From contig JAMWET010001220.1 of assembly GCA_024036415.1 (NCBI GenBank), positions 62,001 to 126,000 on the forward strand: a stretch of 64,000 nt of DNA, in the 5' to 3' direction. Position 1 is the stretch's first letter. Each line of letters starts with the position of its first letter. This DNA comes from Prochilodus magdalenae (taxonomy: Eukaryota; Chordata; Actinopteri; Characiformes; Prochilodontidae). The notes under the pieces were generated by a model that did not search any database, had not been told where the DNA came from, and saw only the letters and a list, made by a program, of their open reading frames with translations. The position numbers and the translations under genes were made by a program. This document shows positions 45,001-56,731 of the stretch, piece after piece.

Positions 45001-48000
45001 AAAATCCATGTTTTTAAGGATACGTTCAATACTAAATTAAATTATGCAGAGATTTTGAAAGTGGTAAAATAGGTGGAATGCAACATGGAATTGCCATGCA
45101 ATCTGCGACACAGCTACATTTGATCTGTCTACAACTTCTATATTCCTTTGATATTGCATACGGCTAATTTGTGTAATTATTTATTCATGTTTATGTTGTA
45201 GGTGTAAGAAGAAAGTGCCAGCTACGAAGCGGTTCACTGTTCATAGAACGTCGAATGTGCTCACGTTGTCCCTTAAACGGTTTGCCAACTTCAGTGGAGG
45301 AAAGATTACCAAGGTACTGTGGGTGTTTTTTTTTTGTTTTTTTTTTTTTTCCCCCGACAATCAGTGTTACGCACAGTGTTTCTGAAATGCAAAATATATA
45401 AATGACCTTGTGTGTGATTTCACATTTCCTTTTTTCCAGGATGTTGGCTACCCAGAGTTCCTGAACATTCGTCCATACATGTCTCAGAGCTCAGGAGACC
45501 CAGTGATGTATGGCCTCTATGCAGTCCTAGTGCATTCTGGGTACAGCTGCCATGCTGGCCACTACTACTGCTATGTTAAGGTGAATGTGATTTTAATGAC
45601 TGCTGCGCTGTTGTGTTTTTGGTGGGAGGTACAGTTGTATCTGAAGACATGGCTATTAATAGTACTTAAAACAATCAGAGCCATTGTGTAAGACATTGAT
45701 GGTTTCTGTCATTTTTTAGCGCACTGTTTATTACTCCTTACCATCCTCCCCAGATCTTTTGCCACATCTGTAGTCCAAAATTAGTATCAGTGAAAAATTA
45801 TTTAGACTTGGTCTACACCTGAGGACTTTTTTTATTTTTTTATTTTTTTTCCCCCCCTAAAAATCTGCAGCCTGTGTCATTTGGTTAAGAGGACCTCAAA
45901 TTACTTTGGGTTTTTTTATGGTCAGGCGGGGATTAAACATCCTTTTGTTGTTGTATTGGCTGAGTAGTCCAAAACCACCTCGTTCAAGTTCAAATGCAAA
46001 GCCCTTATGTCTTCATTCCTTTTATCCTTAATGTATTTGTCCTTACAGGCCAGTAACGGGCAGTGGTACCAGATGAATGACTCGATGGTGCATTCCAGTA
46101 ACATCAAGGTCGTGCTCAATCAGCAGGCTTACGTCCTCTTTTACTTGAGGTAGGCTGCTGTTTTCATGCTATTTTACACGTAGAGTTTAGGAGGGAAATG
46201 TTACTTATGAGTCTGACTGTGCTGTAGGATTCCTGAAAAGAAGAACACAGAGGGTCCAAGTGTGAAGCAAAACCTGGTGCATTCAGGAAGGACTAATATG
46301 AACCCCGAGCAGCTGAAGAAAATTACGCTGAATGGACCTTTGTCCTCTCCACAGGTTACCAAGGTAGGCATACTGCAGTGCCATCATCAGTGTCTGGGAG
46401 AATTGTTCTAATCGGAGGTCTGTTCTGAACATTTTCACCCCTGAGGCTTGTATGAGTCACTGACATTTACATTTCTTTATTTAATACATTCTTTTTTTAT
46501 TGTTAGAATGTGCTGTTAAGCCAGGGGTTTGTAAAACCTCAAGCCACTTCAGAAGAAAAAGCAAGGGGGAAAAACAGACCCGTGACGTCTTTGGGCTTAT
46601 TTCAGAGGAATCATCTCCCAAGAATAACAGCAAAACGATGACTCTATTATTCAGCCCTGTTAGCTCTTTCAACCCTCCCTCACAACAGAAGCAGTGATTT
46701 CCCAGCCATCCACTAACACACCTCTGTAAAACGCACGACAGAAAAGACGTTATTACTGGCCAGCAATACAGGACTAGTTACAGTAGTAGTAGCGGAGCGC
46801 CACATTTGTGCTGTCAGATGATTTTAAAGAGACTATAAAATGCTTTTATTTGCTACTTGGTCCTTTCTTAGGAACAAATTTAGCCAAAGCAGCTAGGAAG
46901 ATATTGGTGAATGAGGCCAGATATCTTTAGAGGCATACTGCAAAGGCCTTGAAGACTAGTTTTGACAGTGTGTCCGATCCTGTTTTAAGTGACTTGCAGA
47001 CAAGAGATGGTACGTTTGGTTATGAGATCTCGCTAACCTTGAGCAAATCTTTTCTCTACGACAAGTATGGTCTGTTCATCAAAGCATATTCGATGTCTGA
47101 AGTTCTTGTATGGACTTCAGAAGAAAAAGCAAGGGGGAAAAACAGACCCGTGACGTCTTTGGGCTTATTTCAGAGGAATCGTCTCCCAAGAATAACAGCA
47201 AAACGATGACTCTATTATTCAGCCCTGTTAGCTCTTTCAACCCTCCCTCACAACAGAAGCAGTGATTTCCCAGCCATCCACTAAAACACCTCTGTAAAAC
47301 GCACGACAGAAAAGACATTATTACTGGCCAGCAATACAGGACTAGTTACAGTAGTAGTAGCGGAGCGCCACATTTGTGCTGTCAGATGATTTTAAAGAGA
47401 CTATAAAATGCTTTTATTTGCTACTTGGTCCTTTCTTAGGAACAAATTTAGCCAAAGCAGCTAGGAAGATATTGGTGAATGAGGCCAGATATCTTTAGAG
47501 GCATACTGCAAAGGCCTTGAAGACTAGTTTTGACAGTGTGTCCGATCCTGTTTTAAGTGACTTGCAGACAAGAGATGGTACGTTTGGTTATGAGATCTCG
47601 CTAACCTTGAGCAAATCTTTTCTCTACGACAAGTATGGTCTGTTCATCAAAGCATATTCGATGTCTGAAGTTCTTGTATGGACTTGTATAGCTAACAAAT
47701 AACGAAAGTTTATTAAGTTTATTACATGCTTGGTTTCTGACATTCTTGGACAGACTGTTATCTATAATAAGAAACCTGTGTTTGTAGCTTCAGGCACTTC
47801 TAGTATGAAGCACCAAAAGCAAAATGAAAGCTGAGAGCGCCCCATTGTGAGCAAGTTAAGTCAGGTCGATGAGGTTCTTTGTATTGTAAGGGTGGAGTAG
47901 AAGGAAAGTATAGAAAAGTGCTGAGGAATTCAGGTTTCAGGATGACTGCTACTACTGTGTTGCTTGTGTTCAGATGATAATCAGCTACATTTTGTAAATG

Positions 48001-51000
48001 GGGGAAATGTAGTATGTGATGTGATTGGTGTGATGTTTTTTTTGGGGGGCGGGGGGCCTTAATGATTTCTTTAAGTGCTAGCTGCATTAAAAAAGACTGA
48101 TCTCTCATACCTTCCCTTTTCTTCTCCATTCTCCATTAGAAACTGGACACTGCTCAGCTGAGGAAGATACAGTCTGTTGACGGGGGTCTGGGCGTGCCCA
48201 TTTCCCGGAATGGGTCCGGTGTCCAGTCACCCAAGCTAGCTAATGGTACATCTGCTGCCCACGCTGTACCCAGGATGCTGGGTGGCCCAACGCTGATTGA
48301 GGAACCCTTCAAAAAGCTGAAGAAGCCCGCTCCTCAGCCCCAGGTCCGCAGCTCTGCACCTAGCGCCTCCTCCAATGGGATCTCCAAGTCCGACCCCGAT
48401 AAGAGGGGCAGCGGCGAGGGCCGCAGCCTGGTGCTGTCTACCTCACTCAAGTCCCTATCGGACTCCTCGTCAGCGGACACCTCTTCAGAGTCCAAGGTGC
48501 CACATCCCAGCCCACCCTGGAATTAAAATGTGTATTTGATTTGTCTAGGGGGGGGGGCAAAGGTCACCACTGTTGCTTCATCCTCTAATGTCCATTATGC
48601 TGAAAGCCCTATACCTCCAGACATATTCATAGAAACCCCCTTAGACACATACTCAAGTTAGATACATACTCTTCTCATTAAAGGTTGGAGTATACCTGGA
48701 TTTCTCAAATGTTTGTAATGAATTGGCATGCTGTTTTTTCAGATTGCAGTAACAACTTTAACTCATAGTTGCACCCAGAAGGAATCAACCCACATGAATG
48801 AAACTTGGATAGGTTTGATATCATGACACCTGCGATACTCAAGCTGTACGGGATGGATTATTGCAGGACACCATTAGGAAACACTACAGCTCCATGCAGA
48901 CGTTGGCAAACATGGTGGCCCGATGCCATACTGAGGGTCACTACTTCTGTATGTGTAGCTCAATTAATATTACCCATATCAGTCTAAATTTATCATGTAT
49001 TGTTCTTGGTAACCTTTATCTTCCGACACTTTCCTCTGGGTGCAGAGTTTATTTAAGGTCTCGTCTAATGTATAGCCATCCAGATATATATGAAAATTGT
49101 TTTCTGAAAGATCTTCATCCATACCAACAGCGTGCTCTTTTGGCATAATCCAAAATCTCTTCATCCACATGAAAACGCAAAAATAACTTTTGCCAGCCCA
49201 GTAGCATAATTTGATGAAAATAGGCATCTTTACAATAAACGTAGACCTCCGCAATTCTCTTACACATAATCAAAAAGTCCTATTTCTGCCATAAAATCAA
49301 AGAGAGAGAGGCTTTTTCTACCTTTTCTAATTACTTGGTTCATGATTTTTTTTTAAACCTGACAGGTTTGGTTTGTTATCTTTTAGAATCTACGAGAGAA
49401 AAGCTGAGCACAGTAGATTCTAATGCCTCCATTTTAAAGATGAAGCAGTAGATCTAAATTTGGTTATGTATTGCAAACTGATGAAGAAATTATGCCAATA
49501 TATTAAAAGCATTTCTTTGAAAAGCTAGGCCTCCCCAAACATTTGACGGGCATCATATGTAAATGGTGTGTATGTGGAATCAGGTTAACCTTTTGCTGTC
49601 ATCATTGATTTGTCATTTATAGCAGTCGCAGTGTAAACGGCATAGACGGAAACATTGAAGTGGCTTGTCACTTCTTTCTGACCTGCAGGAATCGATCGGC
49701 ACCAGAAGTGCTCCTGTGGGAGATGTGTCTGCCCCCGCCAAGAACAGTGTGAACGGGACCGCCTCTCCAGCTAAAAGTGTCGAGCGAGCAGCTGCAGAGG
49801 AGCAGAAGTCAGCGAAGCTGAAACCCCCAGCCCTTACCAACATCACGTCCGAATCCAACAGCACCATGTCTCCTCCTCCCGCCAAGAGGCTGGCCCTGTC
49901 TGCCAAGAAGGTGAGCGTGACCACCACATCTGTTGTGTGGCTGCATGGTCAGTGTAGTTGTGGTTATGGTATATGGCTGGGCAGTGTGGTCTGAAAACTG
50001 TATTGCGATATTACATACATAAGCAGTAACATGCCAGGAAATGAGAGCAGTGCTGTTAAGCAGCAGAGGTCAAAAATAGCCTAAATATCCAATGATGTTT
50101 TATATCGCAATAACAGTGTAGATCACATTATTACTCAGCTCAGTTTCAGAGAGTTCTGCTTGTTTGCTTGCTGCCTGCCCCTCCATTCTTTTCCAGCGTA
50201 TATTCATGACTGAAAGTTCTCCTATTGAGTTGCATAGCCATATTGATAAGTGCAGCATTAGATCTCTTCTGTGTGTGCTCTTGTGTCTATACTGTTGACT
50301 CAGGTTGGCACTACTGTCCTTTTTAGAATTTCTTTGTCTTCCTTTGCTTTTGTATTCTTTATTTCTAACCATTTCTAATTCTTCTCTGCCATACTTTTTT
50401 TGTTTTGGTTTTATTTCTTCATTTTTTTCCTTGTTTTGTTTGTGTTTTGGCCTTGATTTCCCTTCATGTTTGGATCCCTCTATCTTTGTCATGTTTCGTT
50501 GGCTATGGTTTATTTTAATTTTTTTTTTCGACCACCAAGTTTTTATTTATGTCAATAACTGCAGGCCAGTCCCAGTCTCAGCCTCAGCCGGACCCCGAAC
50601 AACAACAACAACAGCAGCAGCAGCAGCAACCACAGCAGCAGCACTGAGGCAACACCCTTCTCATCACATCAGTCCTGTGACCCCACGCATCCAGCTCAAT
50701 TTCACCGTCTAACCCCTGCTTCACCTTCTCAACACCACAGGTACTGCCATCTTGTCTGTTCGGCTGGTTGAGTTTGATGGGATCTAAAATGTCAGCATTG
50801 CTAGTTTGAGGCAGTGCATACATGGATAAAAGCTCACTTATTCATTGGATGCTTCCCATATATGACCAAAAGTATGTGGACACCCTTGTTGTACCTGTGT
50901 GTTTGCATGGTCTGCCATTCCAGTACTAAGTTGTTGATGCTTCTAGATAGTTTAATTTCCTGTTTGCTATAGGTGTCCATGTACATCTGGCCACATATTG

Positions 51001-53581
51001 TATGCATTTATAGCCACATTAGTGTTTTTGTTGTAAGCATTTCTTTGTAATTTTGGTTGTTATTATTGTTTTTGTCTTCTTTTAGGGTACCATTCCATTC
51101 ACCCAAGCTGCAGCCTCCACCTGTGACTCATCTCTTTAAAAACATAAGCCCCCTTAAAGAGCCTTCTTCTTCCTCAAAGAATCCCACACACACTTTGCCA
51201 GTCAGCGAGCACAAGGCCCATCAATCCAACGATGCTGGGCTAATCAAGAAAACTTTGGAATCTGGTATAGGCATTGCTGATGGACTTGGCAGTCCCACAT
51301 TAAAGAAAAAAAAGAAGAAAAAGAAGCGACGCCACTCTCAAGTAGAAACCCCCACAAGTGAGCTTCTTGCCAAACCCCAGCAGGAGGAGCCAGAGAGCAT
51401 AAGTGAAAAGAGAAAAGAAAAAAAACGGAAGAAGAGGAAAAGAGAGGAGGTGAATGGTCTTGAGGCTCAGAGAGAGGGTGTGCAGTCTCATCTTGAGCCA
51501 GCACATCAGGATGAAGACTGGTGCCTTGGAGACACGTGGGGGATGAGAATAGATGCGAACGGAACTACTGAGCAGCTAAAACAGCAGACAGAACCAAAAC
51601 TATCTCAGCCCAAGTGTCAGCCCGAGAGTCAGTCAACACTCCAACAGACTCTGCCATTACTTTCATCTGGACCTGCCCTTCAGGACTCCACTTTAAAAAA
51701 GAAAAAGAAGAAGAAAAAGAAGCTCAGAGAGGAGTTGGATGGGACCAAGGATGAAGCTGACATTTCTAAAAGGTATGATGGTTTCATATGTGTGTTTTCA
51801 TTCCAATATAGAAATAATCTTTATTTAACTAACATGAAACAAACTAATCCCCTGTTTCATTGTGGTTTACGGTAGTACTGGAAGAAATGAGATGATGCAG
51901 ATAAACACAGAGTTGGGAGAGTCTAAGAAGAAGGCTAAAAAGAGGACAAGAGAAGAGGCAAAGCTGAGAGAAGCCAGGGTAACCCATGAAGACCATGCTG
52001 GAGATGAGCTGTTTAGTCAGAACAATTTGGAAACGGAGAAAGCCAATCCTACCACAGGTACCTACACCAGTGTAGATGTTCTATATCCGAACCACCAGTA
52101 TTCAGTAGACAAATCCAGCTCTGGTTATGCCTGGGCAGCCTGCTTTGTGTATAGAAGCAAGTAGAAACATTAGGTAAACAGCTTCTCATTAAAAGCCCCC
52201 CAGTTAAACATGTGTAAAGTGAAATCTACAACTTGTAAGAATTAAATGTGAATTTCTAGGAATTCAGAATGTAGTTATTTTACAACAGTAGTTTTATTTG
52301 AACATGGCCAATTAGTTTTTCCTTTTAATTTGTGGTGGTGTACATTTTTTCCCCTTTGTTAATTAGGTTGGGAAAGGCATAAAATTTTTTTCACATTTCT
52401 ACAAAGAAATCCTAAAAAATAAATCACACTCCCAGCACATTTAAAATCTTTCATATCTTTAAGCAAGATAAGTGATAGTTAGATAATCGTTATTAATTAT
52501 ACTGAAATGTCTCAATTACTGGTGGTTTACATCCACTTGCAGTTTTGGGTTTCTGGGTTTAACATGGTATTACAAATGCACACATGCAAATTCCCAAGAA
52601 GAAATGCCAAATCACGTGTTGTTTATAGAAACATTTCATACAAGAGACCCCAGTTCCATCTTCAGCCTGCATATAACCCATACGCTTACTGTTTTTAAAG
52701 GTCATTATTTAGATTTCTTTCCTGAAACATGTCCTGTTGGCATCTGTTTCTTTAACCACTAGGATTAGCTACCACGGTGGTCTGGGACAGCCAGGTCCAA
52801 GATGGCTACAAGCGCAGCAAGAGCTCAGCAAAATCTGAAGGCGCAGATGAGAAAGGACCTCGTCCTGCCCCCATGGCCTGGGATGGCAAGAAGAGCTCCG
52901 ATGTGGTTGAGGAACTCCTTAAGAATGCCACAGATACAGCGTATGGAACCGAAGGTAAATCTGGACTCCCACTAGTTAAAGGAATCTTTTTTCCATCTCT
53001 GTCCGTCTTTTATTTGTACATTTGGAGGTGTTGGATTTTCGATCGTTAGATGTTCCATGTTTTTGCTATATTTAAAAATAAAAAAAAAAAGTCTGAAGCT
53101 GATACTGGCTAACATCATGTTTAGCGCCTGAAACTGCCTTCTGTACAGCCACCACTGACCTGAACAAGCCCGTCCATCTCCCAAAGATGCCAGCGTACAA
53201 TATATAACATCTGTAATTACGTATGCATGTCTGTGGATAAACCTTCCGTAGTGTAAGATTATCAAGATGCAAAATATTGAAGATCTCTTTGGTCACATGG
53301 AACATATTGAACATACTACAAATACTATAGGCAAGCTGATTTAAGCATTCGTCTGCACTGAAAAGTCTTTATCTAAATCAGCAAGGCAGATTAGAAATGA
53401 ATTTAAAGTAGTGAGGAATAAAATAAGAATCTCTTCTGAACCTGATACCCGATTCAGACTAATGTTTCAGAGTCGATTCTTTTCATCATTGTTGATTCTG
53501 ACCTTGCTCGGCTGGTGTAAGGTTTTACTTTCACAATAAATTCGAATTAATTTTCCAAACCCTGTGTAAAACACTATCTGT

Positions 53582-53643
<62 letters not shown>

Positions 53644-55011
53644 CGTTTGAAACAACACAAGCCCAGTAGACACTGCAGTAACTAGACCATCAAAGCTCTT
53701 ATTCTTGACACCAAGATGGCTGTTCAAAAACCTAGTTCAAACAAAGGGATGTTTTGTTCAGCAGGAGCAGTGTGCTTGAGGTTGTGCTTATGTTTGTGGA
53801 GGAGTCCCAGTGCTCTCTGGTGCCAAATGTGTAGCATTCAACGCAGTCGTTTTCCAGCTAGAGAATCTTTGTGTTATGTGTTTCACACACTGTAAACCCC
53901 AGTGTAGTGGCTATTGCATCGCATGAAGGCGGGGATTGGGGTGGGGTCCGCGTGATTTATCGTCTTCCCCCAATGGCTCGTGGACATTTATGAGGATAAT
54001 ATAATAAAGAGGGAACAGTTTCAGCCACAGCTTGCATCTCCAAATCTTTTCTGTTGGCTACATCATCATTAGTCTGATATTGCATACGTATAGTATTAAT
54101 GATAACGAATCTCTGTCGAATTTGACCAATCAGCAAGATTAATGGTGATTGTCTTATCAGTCCTCAGTTGGGAGGGAGAGCACTCTGCAATCAGTAGAGA
54201 CGCCATTGAGGATGTGCGCTTCGCCAAACACGACACAGTAATTGATGATTGGGACGAGGAGTTTGACAGTGGAAAGGTGAGGTGGAAGTTTTAAATCCAC
54301 AAGCATTTCTTTGATTTGTATGGCTGCCTTCTGAATTGTGTGCATATTTTATAATACTGGATAGAAAAGATTCGGAACTGACTCATTTAAAATAGCCACA
54401 GTGTTTGTGCTAGTACATTCTTATGAATCGGATATTCACTCATTTGTTCTTTTATTCAGGATTAAGAAAGGTGATTAAAATGATTGGGTCATATGGTGGA
54501 TCCAATGTTACATGATGGGTTTTTTTTTTTTTGTTTGTTTTTTTTTTTGTCCTGCAATAAAACCTGATAGGTGGTGGGTACCTGCCTACTGTTGAGGAAA
54601 TCAAGGTGTGACTTTCACACCAAAGATATTAGATAGCCATACAGCGTCTGCTGATTATTAAAGGGCATCGCTTGAGCCGCTAGATTTGTCGGTGCATTCT
54701 GTTTTTTGCAGACATTTCTTATTTTATTGTATTTAAGTTTTTGATGTTTCAGGTTTTATTTTAATTCAGTAGCTGAATGGAAATGTGGCTTTCGGTGTGT
54801 AATTCGCCTCGTGGTGTAGCATGCAGACCTTTTTGTCACACATTAATGTTCTCCTGTTTACTCAATGAAAAATGTGTAGGTAAAGAAAATAAAGAAGTTC
54901 AGAAAAGAGAGGCGAAGAAGCGTTAACGTCTTCCAGAAGATCCAAGATCGTCGCAACATGTGGTCTGTCACACCGGGAGGAAGGAGGAACAGTTTGGGGT
55001 ATCGAAACTGA
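39054..55011 (+). CDS. usp36: Nucleolar ubiquitin-specific protease 36
   Basis: USP36 is a nucleolar cysteine deubiquitinase that supports ribosome production. Nineteen coding exons join in phase: 39054-39306, 39583-39807, 41689-41799, 42496-42598, 42694-42761, 43577-43647, 43813-43895, 45202-45313, 45440-45580, 46049-46149, 46228-46363, 48140-48496, 49689-49910, 50565-50740, 51086-51772, 51876-52057, 52763-52954, 54161-54276 and 54880-55011. The product is 1155 residues (human about 1120). The USP domain has the Cys box [13 protein letters not shown] (Cys132), zinc-finger pairs CSICKS and CAKCKK, and the His box [14 protein letters not shown] (His383) with [10 protein letters not shown]. The long tail is disordered, with lysine runs in 51086-51772 that fit nucleolar localisation, and ends with the conserved [26 protein letters not shown], basic stretch and [14 protein letters not shown]. 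The donor after 48496 (AAG|GTGCCA) is weak. Confidence 0.96.
40174..40372 (+). mobile_element. tRNA-derived SINE in usp36 intron
   Basis: The head has RNA polymerase III promoter boxes: an A box TAGCTCAATGG (about 40184-40194) and a perfect B box GGTTCGAACCC (40227-40237). The tail has the conserved GCTCTGGATAAGAGCGTCAG, then CTAAATGCC, found in several fish SINE families, and a T-rich end. A second copy lies at 59797-60028 on the other strand. Confidence 0.88.
46507..46641 (+). other. Possible alternative usp36 exon with early stop
   Basis: A pyrimidine-rich stretch ending ATTGTTAG precedes 46507. Joined in phase 0 to the exon ending at 46363, it would add 44 lysine/arginine-rich codons ([11 protein letters not shown], then [13 protein letters not shown]) and stop at 46639-46641. 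The protein would have 512 residues: the whole USP domain without the nucleolar tail. The main exon chain skips it and no poly(A) signal is clear, so it may simply be intron. Confidence 0.3.
46546..47685 (+). repeat. 568-bp tandem duplication inside a usp36 intron
   Basis: Unit one runs 46546-47113 and unit two 47114-47681, with a few shared bases (ACTT) at each joint. The copies differ at only a handful of positions (for example AATCATCTC against AATCGTCTC, and GACGTTATT against GACATTATT), so the duplication is recent or kept uniform. It lies between the coding exons 46228-46363 and 48140-48496. The start of unit one lies in a possible alternative exon from 46507. Confidence 0.93.
50585..50647 (+). 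repeat. Coding AAC/AGC trinucleotide repeat in usp36
   Basis: Five AAC codons, five AGC codons, then mixed AAC/CAC/AGC encode a polyAsn-polySer stretch in the disordered tail, within exon 50565-50740. Likely length-variable between individuals. Confidence 0.85.
53583..53640. repeat. (GT)n microsatellite in usp36 intron
   Basis: About 28 uninterrupted GT units. Confidence 0.97.
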
Positions 55012-55019
55012 TGCGAGGG

Positions 55020-56601
55020 GTGAGTCTAGTATTAAGAGCGCAGTACATAACACAACCTGCAGGTTATTACACCAGAGGCAAACTTGAATCCCTGTTCGTA
55101 TATGTAAGTTGATTAACAGTACAAGAATATAATTAATCTGATCTGTGTGTCTGTGTGTGCGCGTGTGTGCCTGCAAGATCTGTTTATCTGAAAGACTGAC
55201 TGTGACCTCTGCGGTGTCAGTATCTTACTGCTTCAGACTGAATTTAAAGTGTTCTTGTTAAACTGACTATGACTGAAAGGTGTTCAGTCCCCCCTCAAGG
55301 AGCTGTGCCAACCAAAGTCTGAAGTTTATGTTAAACTAAACTAAGATTGAGACTTACCTGGCTTTAGGTCCTGTGGTACTGTTTGCTGCAAAGAAAGAGG
55401 AAGGATTAAACGATGTATAGACTTGAAGGCTCTGGACTCCTAAACTGAAACTGTCAACCAATCAAAACCTGTCCATATCTAATAGCTATACTTCAATATC
55501 TGCTTAAGCTTTTTAATTGGTTGAAGTGATGAAGACAACTGGAGGATATATTGGCTCCACCATTATTGTTAAAGGGTACCTATTTTGCTCATTTTGAAAG
55601 TTCCTTATTGTGTTTTTGGGGTCTACTAGAATAGATTTTTACGTTTTCAGAGCTCCAAAAACACTGTTTTCTCATACTGCACATCTGGAGTCACCCTCTG
55701 TCAAACACCCGGTGTCTTTTAAACCCCACCTCCCAGTGAGCACAGTGTGCTCTGATTGGTTGTCTCACCCCCACTGTTCTGGATAGTCATCTGCCAACGT
55801 TTTTGAAAGCAGTTGCGGCATCTGCCTGCAAGTTCCGCCATTACTAGTGGTACCTATTAGAGAAAAGGGCTGGATTTCCAACAAGGTGTTTCGGGCAGCT
55901 AAGGAGTGGTTTCAATGGGCTTTCTAACTTTGCAGACTCAGAGGCTACATAACGCATTAAAGGAAAGTAGGGGGGGGGCTGAAAAGCATAATAGGTACTT
56001 TTTAAGACGAACATGGACAGACCTACTCTTTAGTAATCTTGCCTGGTGTGAAGTGGCAAGCATTAAGGAGCAGTGCAGGCACCACTCTGTATCCCTTCTG
56101 GTGTAAAGCCTTTAAATGTTGCACTGTGCTAGGACATGCTAGCCACGTGTCAGTTTGTGGAATTGCAAAAGGACTGCTAGATCTGCCCCCAGTCAACTCT
56201 ATATGCTGTTGGAAGCATCTAGGAACAACGGCTTAGCAAAGGAGCTGTTGTCAGCAATTGTACATTTTTCCAGCTTTGTGGCAGCAGCTTTGGAGAGAGC
56301 CCTCTCGACTAATCATGTATTTAAATGTTTTGGGCCTGCCAGGAAGCTGGTATATCGGGTACTCCTGTGGCTGAATCAGCTTAACTGTGTAAAAGAAGCA
56401 TGCTGCTCCTTCTTAATCTTATGGTGCTATAGAGTGTGCTGCCAACATTGCCACTTTGACAGCCAAACTTGCCGCTGTCTATCACTTTCTTTAGGAGGTC
56501 TGTTCCTTGTAATTGGGGCGTGTCAAGGTCGCTCAAAGCTTCTATTCTTCAACGCGTTGCTCTGATGTATTTATAACCTTCTTTGTCTCTGTCTTCTGCA
56601 G
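55020..56601 (+). other. Possible 3'UTR intron of usp36
   Basis: A strong donor G|GTGAGT begins at 55020, nine bases after the usp36 stop codon, and a good acceptor (pyrimidine tract, TTCTGCAG) ends at 56601. Splicing would remove a MITE at 55569-56005. A junction this close to the stop would not be expected to trigger nonsense-mediated decay. Confidence 0.4.
55569..56005. mobile_element. MITE with terminal inverted repeats, about 437 bp
   Basis: The left end TTAAAGGGTACCTATTTTGC pairs with the inverse of the right end, AGCATAATAGGTACTTTTTAA. No transposase is present. A related copy is at 62922-63425, sharing the end block, the GAAAAGGGCTGGA-TTCCAACAAGG block and GGGCTTTCTAACTTTG. Confidence 0.8.
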
Positions 56602-56608
56602 TTTCAAG

Positions 56609-56731
56609 ATGGGATCTTGCTCGTGCTCCCTGGCTAGACAGCTTGCCTTATTGCACAGGAAGCTGCGTGGTCTCTCCGAGAAGGCTGTGGAGGAAAGCGA
56701 CGATTGTGTTCCGCAACGAACTGTGAAGTAA
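56609..56731 (+). CDS. Possible small ORF in the usp36 3' region, 40 codons
   Basis: ATG at 56609 is in a strong start context (A at -3, G at +4) and lies seven bases after the candidate splice acceptor at 56600-56601. The predicted peptide starts MGSCSCSLARQLALLHRKL; Gly2 with Cys4 and Cys6 resembles a myristoylation-palmitoylation signal. It has a mildly amphipathic middle and ends RTVK. I do not recognise it, and an ORF of this size can easily be chance. Confidence 0.2.
   Translation: MGSCSCSLARQLALLHRKLRGLSEKAVEESDDCVPQRTVK

Noticed and set aside
54168..54276. usp36 exon starting at 54168 after TCCTCAG
   Set aside because: That acceptor breaks the frame. The upstream acceptor ending at 54160 keeps it and restores the conserved start VLSWEG, matching VLTWDG in human.
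56155..56565. 136-codon plus-strand ORF after usp36
   Set aside because: No recognisable domain; it lies in the candidate 3'UTR intron, and its composition looks like ordinary non-coding sequence.
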